DNA from: Mycobacterium gastri
Lineage (GTDB): Bacteria > Actinomycetota > Actinomycetes > Mycobacteriales > Mycobacteriaceae
Direction of reading: 5' to 3'
DNA: 64,000 nt
Assembly: GCF_002102175.1 (NCBI RefSeq)
Contig: NZ_LQOX01000106.1
Coordinates: 1-64,000 of the forward strand
The notes beneath the pieces are model-generated. The model was not told where the DNA came from. It ran no database searches and saw nothing but the letters and a program-made list of their open reading frames with translations. The position numbers and the translations under genes are program-made. Each line of letters opens with the position of its first letter. The first letter of the stretch is position 1. Of the stretch, positions 8,788 through 16,568 are shown one piece after another.

Positions 8788-8931
8788 GGAGCACCCATGG
8801 TGTGCGGGCGTTCGTCTCGCGCACGCTCGCGTCGCGTTGTGTTAGGGCTCCAAGGCCGTCCGGCGGGGCAAGAAATCCCTAGGGCGAGAACCATTTACGG
8901 ATTGAACATGAGTTCCATGCGTCCCGCATGA

Positions 8932-9225
8932 TGCGCCGTTGCAGCCACCTTCGTAGCCGCCGTCTACGCGGCTCCTCCGGTCGGCGCGGATCACTGCGCC
9001 GAGCTGACGGGCATGCTGCCCGCGGGGTACGGCCGCGACTCGAGCAAACCGGCGGATACAAAGGGCGCGCTAGCGGACGTGAACTAAGGGGACAACTAAG
9101 GGGCCAAGGCCCTGCCCGGCGGCCCGACCTACGCCCCCTACTGGCTGTTTGGCGACTACAGCAAAACCTATGACGCATTCTTCACTCACCTGACAAGTCC
9201 AGCGTGGGTGCGCGGGATCGGCAGC
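8932..9225 (+). pseudogene. Degenerate remnant of a secreted-protein domain
   Basis: One plus-strand frame reads as coherent protein, VAATFVAAVYAAPPVGADHC, then AELTGMLPAGYGRDS, and later LPGGPTYAPYWLFGDYSKTY and DAFFTHLTSPAW, but has no start (a TGA lies at 8929) and is cut by TAA stops at 9085 and 9097. The two stops sit in a short tandem repeat (AACTAAGGGG twice, 12 bases apart). The PGGPT...Y.LF.D...AF pattern recalls extracytoplasmic domains of mycobacterial proteins, but I cannot name the family. The end of the kinase gene lies antisense over it. Confidence 0.5.
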
Positions 9226-10365
9226 ACCAGCGTGTGCGTTATCGCCCCGGGCATCGAGCATCGCGGCCGGCGCCTGTGCGGGGTGAGACGTGCGCTGAGC
9301 GGATTCGTGATGACGATTAGCCATCACGAATCCGAGGGAACACAGCAACACCGCGATCACCGCTATCAGCACCGCCGTCTTGCCGGCCCGTGCCCTGGTG
9401 GCGAATCTGCCGGGACGGCTAGCCCATTGGACACGCGCGAGCGAGCCCGGCCCGGCGGCCTGCGTCGCCTCGGATTGGCGCGGTGCGGCTGAATCGACAT
9501 GGGCGGCAGGGGGATTCGCAAACCGCAGACGCGGGGCGCAGCCGACCGCCAGAGCAGCGCGTACCGCGCGGGCGAATTCGCCCGCAGTCTGATAGCGGTC
9601 ACCGGGGTCTTTGGCCATCGCGGTGGCGACGACGCCGTCGAGTGCGGCCGGCAGCCCGGCCACGTAGTCGCTGAGCCGGGGCGCGGGGTGCTGGATGTGA
9701 GCCATCATCACCGCAGCCAATCCGGGTCGGTCGCTGAATGGGGCATGACCGGTGAGCAGGTGGAACAGCGTGCACCCCAGGGAGTAGATGTCGGTGCGCG
9801 CGTCAAGAGGCCAGCCCTGCAGGAGTTCCGGGGAAGCATAAGCCACCGTCGTGATCACGTCGCCGGTGCGGGTCAGCCCATAGTGGTCATCGCAGCTGCG
9901 GGCGATGCCGAAGTCGGCCAGCACCACCCGCTCGGGCTCCCCGGGCAGGCCAGGAGACAGCAGGATGTTCGCCGGCTTGACATCGCGATGAAGCAGGTAT
10001 CTGCGATGCAGGTGATCGAGGGCCATGGCCACCTCGCCGACGATGTACTCGGCCCGCGCCGGCGGCATCCGCCCGGCAGCGGTTTCGACATCGGCGTCCG
10101 TGCCGCGCACATACTCCATCGCGATCCACAACGCGCCGTCCGGCGTGTCCCCGCGGTCGTAAACCGCGACGATATTGGGGTGATGCAACCCGGCCGCCAG
10201 GTCGGCCTCCCGCATGAACCGAACACGGAACCGCGGATCCCGCGCGAGGGGACCGTCGAGAATTTTCAGCGCGTCGCGTCGGGGCAAGCTAGGATGACGG
10301 GCCAGATACACCGTGCCCATGCCTCCCGACGAGACCACGGCTTCAACCCGATAGTTCGCGACCAT
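9070..10365 (-). CDS. Pkn-type Ser/Thr protein kinase, single-pass membrane protein
   Basis: From the ATG at 10365 (MVANYRVEAVVSSGGMGTVY) the protein is 431 residues. Visible kinase elements are the Gly loop SSGGMGTVYLA, the Lys in DALKIL, the catalytic loop LLHRDVKPANILL, the LADFGIAR motif and an activation loop ending in YASPELL. A transmembrane helix (KTAVLIAVIAVLLCSLGFVM) follows at about residue 355. The frame is open further upstream to 10806, but that part has no kinase character. The extracytoplasmic tail is only about 60 residues and its end runs antisense over a decayed secreted-domain remnant, so the native sensor domain is probably lost. Mycobacterial Pkn kinases signal to cell-envelope and transcription targets; the target here is unknown. 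Confidence 0.82.
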   Translation of the reverse strand: MVANYRVEAVVSSGGMGTVYLARHPSLPRRDALKILDGPLARDPRFRVRFMREADLAAGLHHPNIVAVYDRGDTPDGALWIAMEYVRGTDADVETAAGRMPPARAEYIVGEVAMALDHLHRRYLLHRDVKPANILLSPGLPGEPERVVLADFGIARSCDDHYGLTRTGDVITTVAYASPELLQGWPLDARTDIYSLGCTLFHLLTGHAPFSDRPGLAAVMMAHIQHPAPRLSDYVAGLPAALDGVVATAMAKDPGDRYQTAGEFARAVRAALAVGCAPRLRFANPPAAHVDSAAPRQSEATQAAGPGSLARVQWASRPGRFATRARAGKTAVLIAVIAVLLCSLGFVMANRHHESAQRTSHPAQAPAAMLDARGDNAHAGAADPAHPRWTCQVSEECVIGFAVVAKQPVGGVGRAAGQGLGPLVVPLVHVR

Positions 10366-10607
10366 CGTGCCCACCCGCCGTGCCGGGTCTCCGCTTCCGC
10401 ATGTCGTGCCCCGCGTGCTGGATGCGTACACGGTTGCCAATGCCGACGCCCGCTGCACCGGCAAACCAGCGACGGCGCGCCGCGTCACCCGATCACCGCC
10501 GCCCCCATAACCGAGTACTGCGACCATGGGGAACCGAAACTGCGTGCGGCTATCCCGCGCCGAGGCAACGATCGGCGATTTGCGGAACGCTTCGACGCGA
10601 CGAGTCT

Positions 10608-11012
10608 TCATCGGCGAGATCTTCCGGACACGGCGCCCAACAAGCGGTCGGACGACCCGGACAGCCAGATCCTCAACAGCTGGACACTCGCCGCGGAAAA
10701 TTGCTCCAGCCAGACCGCCGGGCCGGTCTGCACCACGACGAACCGGGCCAGCAGCACCAGCATCCACACCGCGCCCGTCCCCGTCCCCAACACGATCACC
10801 TCCCAAGGCGGTGCTTGGGACACCGGAATGATCGCCTCAGCCACACCACTGACCATGTCGAGGTACAACCGTGGACTGGACACAGCCGCATCACCTCCAA
10901 CGTGATGTGCATCCAAGCAAGCACATACATCGCGTACGTTGCTCCGCGTGGGCCCGGTCTTCGCTGAGCGGCTGACGGCCGCCGAGACGAATTCCTTGCC
11001 CGCTGCCCACAA
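10608..11012 (-). CDS. Possible small membrane protein upstream of the kinase
   Basis: 134 residues as read from the first start; ATG 10853 (MVSGVAEAIIPVSQAPPWEV) is a good alternative. The central part has one hydrophobic helix (GTGTGAVWMLVLLARFVVVQ) followed by an amphipathic stretch. It is co-oriented with the kinase and ends about 240 bases before it. No family is recognised and the coding case rests on the membrane helix alone. Confidence 0.35.
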   Translation of the reverse strand: MWAAGKEFVSAAVSRSAKTGPTRSNVRDVCACLDAHHVGGDAAVSSPRLYLDMVSGVAEAIIPVSQAPPWEVIVLGTGTGAVWMLVLLARFVVVQTGPAVWLEQFSAASVQLLRIWLSGSSDRLLGAVSGRSRR

Positions 11013-11091
11013 TGCGGGTCAGGCGTTCGGAAACCATTTGTAAACTATGAAATGCGCAGGTAAAGCGGCCTTTTTCCGGCGCCCGACGGGT

Positions 11092-14019
11092 TCAGGGGGC
11101 GGGCACTGCCGCGGGTCCGCAACAACGCTGCAGGCTCGAACGGGCCCGCGTCACCGCATCGGCAATGCCGGTAGGTGCGTTGAGCGCGTCAAGGCGAGCA
11201 GTGCCCAATGAATCGACGAGCACCGTCATCTGGGCCGCGGCCAGCGGCATGGGCTTGCCGGCATTGACGAAGGCCCAATACAGGACGGCGGCGTCCTCGT
11301 GGCAGCCGAGCCGGAGCAACAACCGCGTGATGTAGCGCAGCGTAAGCCACTGCTGGGTCAGGTCGGCGAAGCGTTCCCAGTGCTCGAGCACGCCGATGAA
11401 CATCTGGGCAGCCACTCGTGGATCGCCGTAAACGGCCCGGATGGCGGCGGCCTCCATCAAGGCGCTGCCGTATACCCAGAAATTCTGAACGTCGGCGGCC
11501 AGCCGCGCTGCGTCGTCGAACAGAGCCAAGGCACGCTCCGGTTCGGACCTTCTCAGCAGGTAGCCGAGCGCGAAGTAGGCCATCGACTGTGCAGTCGGGT
11601 TGCCGGTGTCGTCGGCCACCCCGACAGCCTCCTGCGCCGCCGGTATCGCAGCCTCGTCATTGCCCAGTACGCCCTGGCAAATCGTTACGGTGAACAGCGT
11701 CCACCCCAGGCGGATCGGATCCGCGTCGCGGCGGGCACGCTCCGCCTCTGCGGTCCAGTAGGCGAGCGCCGCCTCTGGATGCCCTTCGAAAAGGGCGACA
11801 TCGGTAAGCACATCGACCGGGTTGATGACGCGCGCGCTGCCCCTTGCCGGAGTCCGTCCGTGCGCCAAGGATGCCAATGACTTGGCCCCCGGGAAATCGG
11901 CCCGGGCCCACGCAACGCGAGCCGCCGTCCCGACGAGCGCCGGGAACAACGGGTGGTCGGGATCGGCAACGGCGATGACGCGCTCGGCCCACTCGGCCAC
12001 CTCGTAGCCCACCCGCCAACCCATCAACTCCGGTACCGCAGCGACGATCCGCATTGCAAGGCCGATATCCTGCTCGTCCATCGCGTGCCCGAACGCTGCG
12101 CGCAGGTTGTCGTAGTCGGGCAGCACCCGCTCCACCCAGTCCCGCTCCTCGGCGGTGAGCACGCCGGCTCCGGCGCGCTCGGCCAGCCTGGTGTAGTAGC
12201 TCGCATGCCGCATCGAGCACTGGCGGTCAATGCCGTTTTCCCGCAACCGATCTCGCCCATATACCCGCATCGTTTCCAGGACGGCGTAGCGGGCTCGTTC
12301 CTCGACGCTGCGCACCACCACCATGGACTTGTCCACCAAACCCGTGAGCAACTCCAGCGTGTCGGCCTCACCGGCACCGTCGAGCCCGCAGATTCCGTGG
12401 GCGGCGTCCAAGTCGAAACTGCCGGCGAACACCGAAAGACTGGCAAACAACGACTGCTCGGATTCGGTGAGTAGCCGATACGACCACGCGATCGTCTCGG
12501 ACAGACTCTGCTGCCGGGGCAGCGCACCCCGGATCCCGCCGCGCAGCAGGCGCAGGAAATCCGGGCGCCGGGCCACGTCCACACTGCTCATCACCCGCAT
12601 CCGCGCCGCTGCCAGCTCCACTCCCAGCGGCAGGCAATCGACCCGTCGACAGATTTCGACGACGGCGCCCATCGGCTGGTCTTCGAGCGTGAAGTCTGAA
12701 CGGCTTGCCAGGGCTCGGTCGACGAACAACTCGGTCGCGTCCGCTACCTCCAACGGCGGCACGCCGATAATTCGCTCGCCTTGCAGACCGAGTGGTTGCC
12801 TGCTGGTGGCCAGCACCGATACTCGCGGGCAATGCTGCAGGATCTGATCGATGAATTTCGCGGCGGCTTCCAGCACGTGCTCGCAGTTGTCGAATACCAG
12901 TAAGACTTCACGCGACCTGAGGTACTCGATCACCGATTCCTCGATGTCCATGCCTTGCTGCTGCCGCAACCAGACACTGGCCGCCACGGCGTGCCCGACG
13001 GCGTCACCGTGCTCCAACGGTCCCAGTTCGCAGATCCATATGCCGTCGCCGAAACGCTCTTGCACACGTCGTGCGGCCTCGAGTCCCAGCCGGGTCTTGC
13101 CGACACCACCGACTCCGATCAAGGTGACCAGCGGGCCGTCGCTCAGGGCGTCAATCGTTTGCGCCAATTCGCGCTGCCGACCAACGAAACTCGTCACCCG
13201 GCGCAGCAGCCCCGACCGCAGCCGGTGCATGCCCAGCGGGTGCGCCGGCGCGCCTACCTCGCGGGAAACCGGCTGTGGCACCGGGATGTCGGCCTCGCCG
13301 GTGAGTATCTGCTGATGCACCTCGCGTAGGGCGGGGCCCGGATCGATTCCGAGTTCGTCGACGAGTTGCTCGCGAACCCGACGATAGGTTTCCAGCGCGT
13401 CGGCCTGGCGCCCGCAACGGTACTGGGCCAGCATCAACTGGCCGGCCAACCGCTCGTCCAACGGATGCGCAGCCTGGGCAGCCGAAATCTCAACCAGCAG
13501 ATCTGTGTGTCTACCGATTCGCAGGGCCACGTCGTTGCGGTCCAGCTCCACTGAAAGCTTTTCGGCCGTCAAGGCACTGCGGACGTCGTTCACCCACGGC
13601 GTGTCCAGGGTCGTGAACGGCTCACCGGACCAGATCGCCAGCGCCTTATCGAACAGGAGCGCGGCCTGAACGGGGTCATCGGTCGCTCGGGCCTGTGCGG
13701 CCACGTGGCGGAAGCGGTGCAGGTCCACCGACAGCGGATCGGCGGTAAGGACATATCCGCCCGGCTCGCGCGAAATGGAAGCGTCTTCGGCCGCGAGCAG
13801 ATTCCGCAGCCGCGACACATAGCCGGCCAGCGAATTCCGGGCACGATACGGTGGGCGGTCCGACCACACCCGATCGACCAGTTGACCGACCGGGATGGGC
13901 CGATTCACGTCGATCAAGAACGCGACCAGTACACAGCGTTGACGGGCATGACCGATTTCTAGCCGTCGCCCGTCAACTCGGGCTTCGACGTCGCCGAGCA
14001 ACGTGAACTCGACCGTCAT
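11092..14019 (-). CDS. SARP/AfsR-type regulator with BTAD, NTPase and TPR domains
   Basis: 975 residues. The N-terminus (VEFTLLGDVEARVDGRRLEI, then an OmpR-type winged helix ending near SLAGYVSRLRNLL) is the SARP DNA-binding domain. A bacterial transcriptional activation domain follows, about residues 100-245, with DPGPALREVHQQIL. The NTPase has a Walker A, LIGVGGVGKTRLG, near 305 and a Walker B, VLLVFDNCEHVLE. The C-terminal 350 residues are helical and TPR-like. This is the AfsR/EmbR-like architecture of large actinobacterial activators, which respond to nucleotide state and often to Ser/Thr kinases; a kinase gene lies just downstream. Target genes are unknown. The island att copy starts 172 bases upstream of this start codon. 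Confidence 0.87.
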   Translation of the reverse strand: MTVEFTLLGDVEARVDGRRLEIGHARQRCVLVAFLIDVNRPIPVGQLVDRVWSDRPPYRARNSLAGYVSRLRNLLAAEDASISREPGGYVLTADPLSVDLHRFRHVAAQARATDDPVQAALLFDKALAIWSGEPFTTLDTPWVNDVRSALTAEKLSVELDRNDVALRIGRHTDLLVEISAAQAAHPLDERLAGQLMLAQYRCGRQADALETYRRVREQLVDELGIDPGPALREVHQQILTGEADIPVPQPVSREVGAPAHPLGMHRLRSGLLRRVTSFVGRQRELAQTIDALSDGPLVTLIGVGGVGKTRLGLEAARRVQERFGDGIWICELGPLEHGDAVGHAVAASVWLRQQQGMDIEESVIEYLRSREVLLVFDNCEHVLEAAAKFIDQILQHCPRVSVLATSRQPLGLQGERIIGVPPLEVADATELFVDRALASRSDFTLEDQPMGAVVEICRRVDCLPLGVELAAARMRVMSSVDVARRPDFLRLLRGGIRGALPRQQSLSETIAWSYRLLTESEQSLFASLSVFAGSFDLDAAHGICGLDGAGEADTLELLTGLVDKSMVVVRSVEERARYAVLETMRVYGRDRLRENGIDRQCSMRHASYYTRLAERAGAGVLTAEERDWVERVLPDYDNLRAAFGHAMDEQDIGLAMRIVAAVPELMGWRVGYEVAEWAERVIAVADPDHPLFPALVGTAARVAWARADFPGAKSLASLAHGRTPARGSARVINPVDVLTDVALFEGHPEAALAYWTAEAERARRDADPIRLGWTLFTVTICQGVLGNDEAAIPAAQEAVGVADDTGNPTAQSMAYFALGYLLRRSEPERALALFDDAARLAADVQNFWVYGSALMEAAAIRAVYGDPRVAAQMFIGVLEHWERFADLTQQWLTLRYITRLLLRLGCHEDAAVLYWAFVNAGKPMPLAAAQMTVLVDSLGTARLDALNAPTGIADAVTRARSSLQRCCGPAAVPAP

Positions 14020-14190
14020 CCAGCAAACCCTACCTGCAGAATCGCGGCGAACGTCGCATCCGTTCGGTGGGTAGCATACGGCGGTTGGCTAGGCACCCTT
14101 TGACGCGACAGCCGGAATGCGTCATGGCCACCGAGCCGATCCAGGGGAAAGATCGCAGCCACGATAAAGGCGGGTGAGCCGGGCAAATTG

Positions 14191-14235
14191 TGGTGGTCCC
14201 GGCTGGGATCGAACCAGCGACCTTCCGCGTGTGAA
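14191..14235 (-). repeat. Left attachment site (45-bp duplicate of tRNA-Val 3' end)
   Basis: Identical over 45 bases to 20709-20753. It begins TGGTGGTCCCGGCTGGGATC on the plus strand (the complement of the tRNA T-arm, acceptor stem and CCA) and ends at GTGTGAA within the anticodon loop. Identity stops abruptly on both sides. The 5' half of a tRNA is absent, so it is not a functional tRNA gene. Confidence 0.9.
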
Positions 14236-14528
14236 ATGGAAAAGATTGCGGGACAAACCCGTTCGCGCTGGCCAGGCAGGACCAGCTGGACCGGCAAGCG
14301 GTCGTTGAGCCGCCGGTTCTGAGACTGACGGCGGATAACCGGCGGACCGATTCGACGCGAACCGCGGGCTCGACACGGTGCACCATCGCGCTGTCACGTA
14401 TAGCGATGACCCGACGGGGCGCCACGCCCACGGCTCGCCCGACCGCCGGTTTGCCGCGTCCGCCACACGACGGCCAGCCCCAAGCGGCGATGGTCGCCTG
14501 GCCGGGCGGCTACAAGCCGCATAATGGT

Positions 14529-14640
14529 CGGCAACTGAGGATCGCGGTAGCGACAAAACAAGATCCATTGGTTCGACAAAACAGGATACATATGTCGCCA
14601 AATCAGGATTATGGCGTCGACAAAACAGGAGTACCATCTC
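14529..14640 (+). repeat. Iteron-like array of five units of about 22 bp upstream of the DUF4143 gene
   Basis: Units begin at 14529, 14551, 14574, 14596 and 14618, spaced 22, 23, 22 and 22 bases. The core is CGACAAAACAGGAT; units 2, 3 and 5 share CGACAAAACA exactly, unit 4 is CGCCAAATCAGGAT and unit 1 is CGGCAACTGAGGAT. Two-helical-turn spacing places all cores on one DNA face. The last unit ends at the GTG start of the DUF4143 ATPase. It is probably an operator/enhancer array or a replication-type iteron; which of these cannot be decided from sequence. Confidence 0.7.
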
Positions 14641-14644
14641 GACT

Positions 14645-15934
14645 GTGGTGTTAGATGGTGCTGGTCACGAGCTGATTGAGCGGCACATGTTAGAACAGCT
14701 GCGGGAGGTTGCAGAGTACACCCGTGTCGTACTCATCAATGGTCCACGCCAGGCTGGTAAGACCACACTGCTCGAACAGGTACACGCCGAGCTAGGTGGA
14801 TGGCTGCGTTCGTTGGATGTTGGCGTCGAACGCGCGTCCGCGCGAGCCGATCCCGAGGGGTATGTCATGTCCGCGCCGCGCCCGACGTTCCTGGACGAGG
14901 TCCAGCGCGCCGGGGATCCGTTGATCCTGGCGATCAAGACGGCGACCGACAGTGACCGCCGGCCCGGACAGTTCTTTCTGTCGGGGTCGACCCGATTCCT
15001 GACGGTGCCGACGCTGTCGGAGTCACTCGCCGGGCGGGTCGCGATCCTTGACCTGTGGCCGCTGTCCGTCGCCGAGCGAGCAGGTGTCCGGCCGAAGATC
15101 ATTGCGCAACTGCTCACCGAACCCCACGCGGTCCTGGGCATCGAGGCCGCGCCCGTCACGCGCCATGAGTATCTGCAGCTGGCCTGCACCGGTGGCTTTC
15201 CGGAAGTTGTACAGCGGCCCGCGGGTCGCGCTCGCAGCCGGTGGTTCTCGGACTACCTGCGCACGGTGACGCAGCGCGACGTGCGCGAGCTGAAGCAAAT
15301 CGAGCATATGGAGCGCCTGCCTCGGTTCATGCGCTACCTGGCCGCTATCACCGCACAGGAGCTGAACGTGGCCGAAGCGGCGCGGGTCATCGGGGTCGAC
15401 GCGGGGACGATCCGCTCGGATCTCGCGTTGTTCGAGACGGTCTATTTGGTGCATCGCCTACCGGCCTGGTCGCAGAATCTGACCGCGAAGATCAAGAAGC
15501 GGTCCAAGATCCACGTCGTTGACAGTGGTTTCGCGGCCTGGTTACGCGGGCAAAGCGCCGACTCCCTGGCCAGGCCAACCGCGGAGGGCGCGGGCCCGAT
15601 CATGGAAACGTTCGTGATCAACGAGTTGATGAAGCTACGTGCGGCCGCCGATATCGAGGTTGACCTGTACCACTTTCGCGACCGAGACGGACGGGAGATC
15701 GACTGCATCCTCCAGACACCAGACGGTCGCGTCGTCGGTGTCGAGGTCAAAGCCTCGGCAACAGTGAACATCCACGACTTCCGACACCTGTCATTCGCGC
15801 GCGACCGACTCGGCGACCAGTTCATCACCGGCGTTGTCTTCTACACCGGTACACGCGCACTGCCGTTCGGCGACCGGTTAATGGCGCTACCCATCAACCT
15901 CCTCTGGAACGGACAACGCGTCTCCGGCCTGTAG
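14645..15934 (+). CDS. DUF4143-type AAA ATPase
   Basis: 429 residues from a GTG at 14645. It has a Walker A, VLINGPRQAGKTTLLEQ, near residue 30, a Walker B-like PTFLDEVQRAGD near 80-90, a sensor FFLSGSTRFL, and a C-terminal DUF4143 domain with YHFRDRDGREIDCILQTPDG and VGVEVKASATV. The E-I-D...E-V-K pattern resembles a PD-(D/E)XK nuclease-like fold. Proteins of this type are common on islands and plasmids; their role is not established. It is the first gene inside the island, preceded directly by the repeat array, which may regulate it. Confidence 0.85.
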   Translation: MVLDGAGHELIERHMLEQLREVAEYTRVVLINGPRQAGKTTLLEQVHAELGGWLRSLDVGVERASARADPEGYVMSAPRPTFLDEVQRAGDPLILAIKTATDSDRRPGQFFLSGSTRFLTVPTLSESLAGRVAILDLWPLSVAERAGVRPKIIAQLLTEPHAVLGIEAAPVTRHEYLQLACTGGFPEVVQRPAGRARSRWFSDYLRTVTQRDVRELKQIEHMERLPRFMRYLAAITAQELNVAEAARVIGVDAGTIRSDLALFETVYLVHRLPAWSQNLTAKIKKRSKIHVVDSGFAAWLRGQSADSLARPTAEGAGPIMETFVINELMKLRAAADIEVDLYHFRDRDGREIDCILQTPDGRVVGVEVKASATVNIHDFRHLSFARDRLGDQFITGVVFYTGTRALPFGDRLMALPINLLWNGQRVSGL

Positions 15935-15951
15935 TCGCATACCCAATTGCC

Positions 15952-16140
15952 TTACGGCAAGGGCAGGTTGAAACGTCCTCCACCAATTGTCGGGGGCAAG
16001 TGTCCGCGGACCGGAGTCGGGCAGCCACTCGCGGACATGATCGGTTCCCCCTTGTCGAGGTTCGAGTAACGTCGTAGCCACTTCACCGCGTCGTCGTCGC
16101 CGCCGCTTGGCAGCCACCACAATCCCGGGATCGTGAACAT
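15952..16140 (-). CDS. Small hypothetical ORF in the island
   Basis: 62 residues from ATG 16140 (MFTIPGLWWLPSGGDDDAVK), ending FNLPLP. No family recognised, no clear ribosome-binding site, and its first codons overlap the start of the divergent HTH-like gene. It may be a degenerate frame. Confidence 0.25.
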   Translation of the reverse strand: MFTIPGLWWLPSGGDDDAVKWLRRYSNLDKGEPIMSASGCPTPVRGHLPPTIGGGRFNLPLP

Positions 16141-16492
16141 GCAGCCGCGCCGTCATCGAATGCGCAAGCCGGCCCGCTTGGACTCCGCGCGGCAGTGGGT
16201 TCGCTCTGGAGCCCGGGTCACCGTGCGGGCGTATGCCAAGCGGTATGGCGTCGACCACTACACCGCGCACGACGAACTCACCGCAATCGGGTTTCCACTG
16301 CCGGCCAGCGCGGAGAAATGGGCGCAGCGACCGCCCCCTGTGCCGCGCAAACGTCGGCGGTGCGCTGATGAGTTCGACGACGCTGACCCTGACTGGGTCT
16401 GGGTGGGTGACCGTCGGATGTTTGTCGTCGGCTGCACGCCCGGTGGTGCTCCGTTCGGCTGCTACGAAGAGGAATTCACCGACTTCCCATAG
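16139..16492 (+). CDS. Small basic HTH-like protein of mycobacterial islands
   Basis: 117 residues from ATG 16139 (a GTG two codons earlier is possible). The N-terminus (MRKPARLDSARQWVRSGA, then VRAYAKRYGVDHYTAHDELT) reads as a helix-turn-helix of the type that decides on a DNA half-site. The C-terminal part is acidic, then ends FVVGCTPGGAPFGCYEEEF. I recall similar small proteins in several mycobacterial genomes without known function. By location it could regulate the island. Confidence 0.6.
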   Translation: MQPRRHRMRKPARLDSARQWVRSGARVTVRAYAKRYGVDHYTAHDELTAIGFPLPASAEKWAQRPPPVPRKRRRCADEFDDADPDWVWVGDRRMFVVGCTPGGAPFGCYEEEFTDFP

Positions 16493-16568
16493 GCGCCCGG
16501 CGTGGCTGCGTAGTCCGTCGTGCCTCGCCCGATAGCCTGGCTCCGCGTACCACGAAAGAGGAACTTCA

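Larger units (their letters stand above)
14020..14644. other. Intergenic region holding an att copy and an iteron-like array
   Basis: 625 bases between the AfsR-type gene and the DUF4143 gene. It contains the left 45-bp tRNA-Val duplicate (14191-14235) and, at its right end, the 22-bp repeat array (14529-14640). The frames in between look like shadows. No other gene was found. Confidence 0.7.

Noticed and set aside
14016..14637. Frames of 93-171 codons in the left island flank
   Set aside because: They share the same artefactual peptide as the tRNA-Val region because they read through the 45-bp tRNA duplicate.
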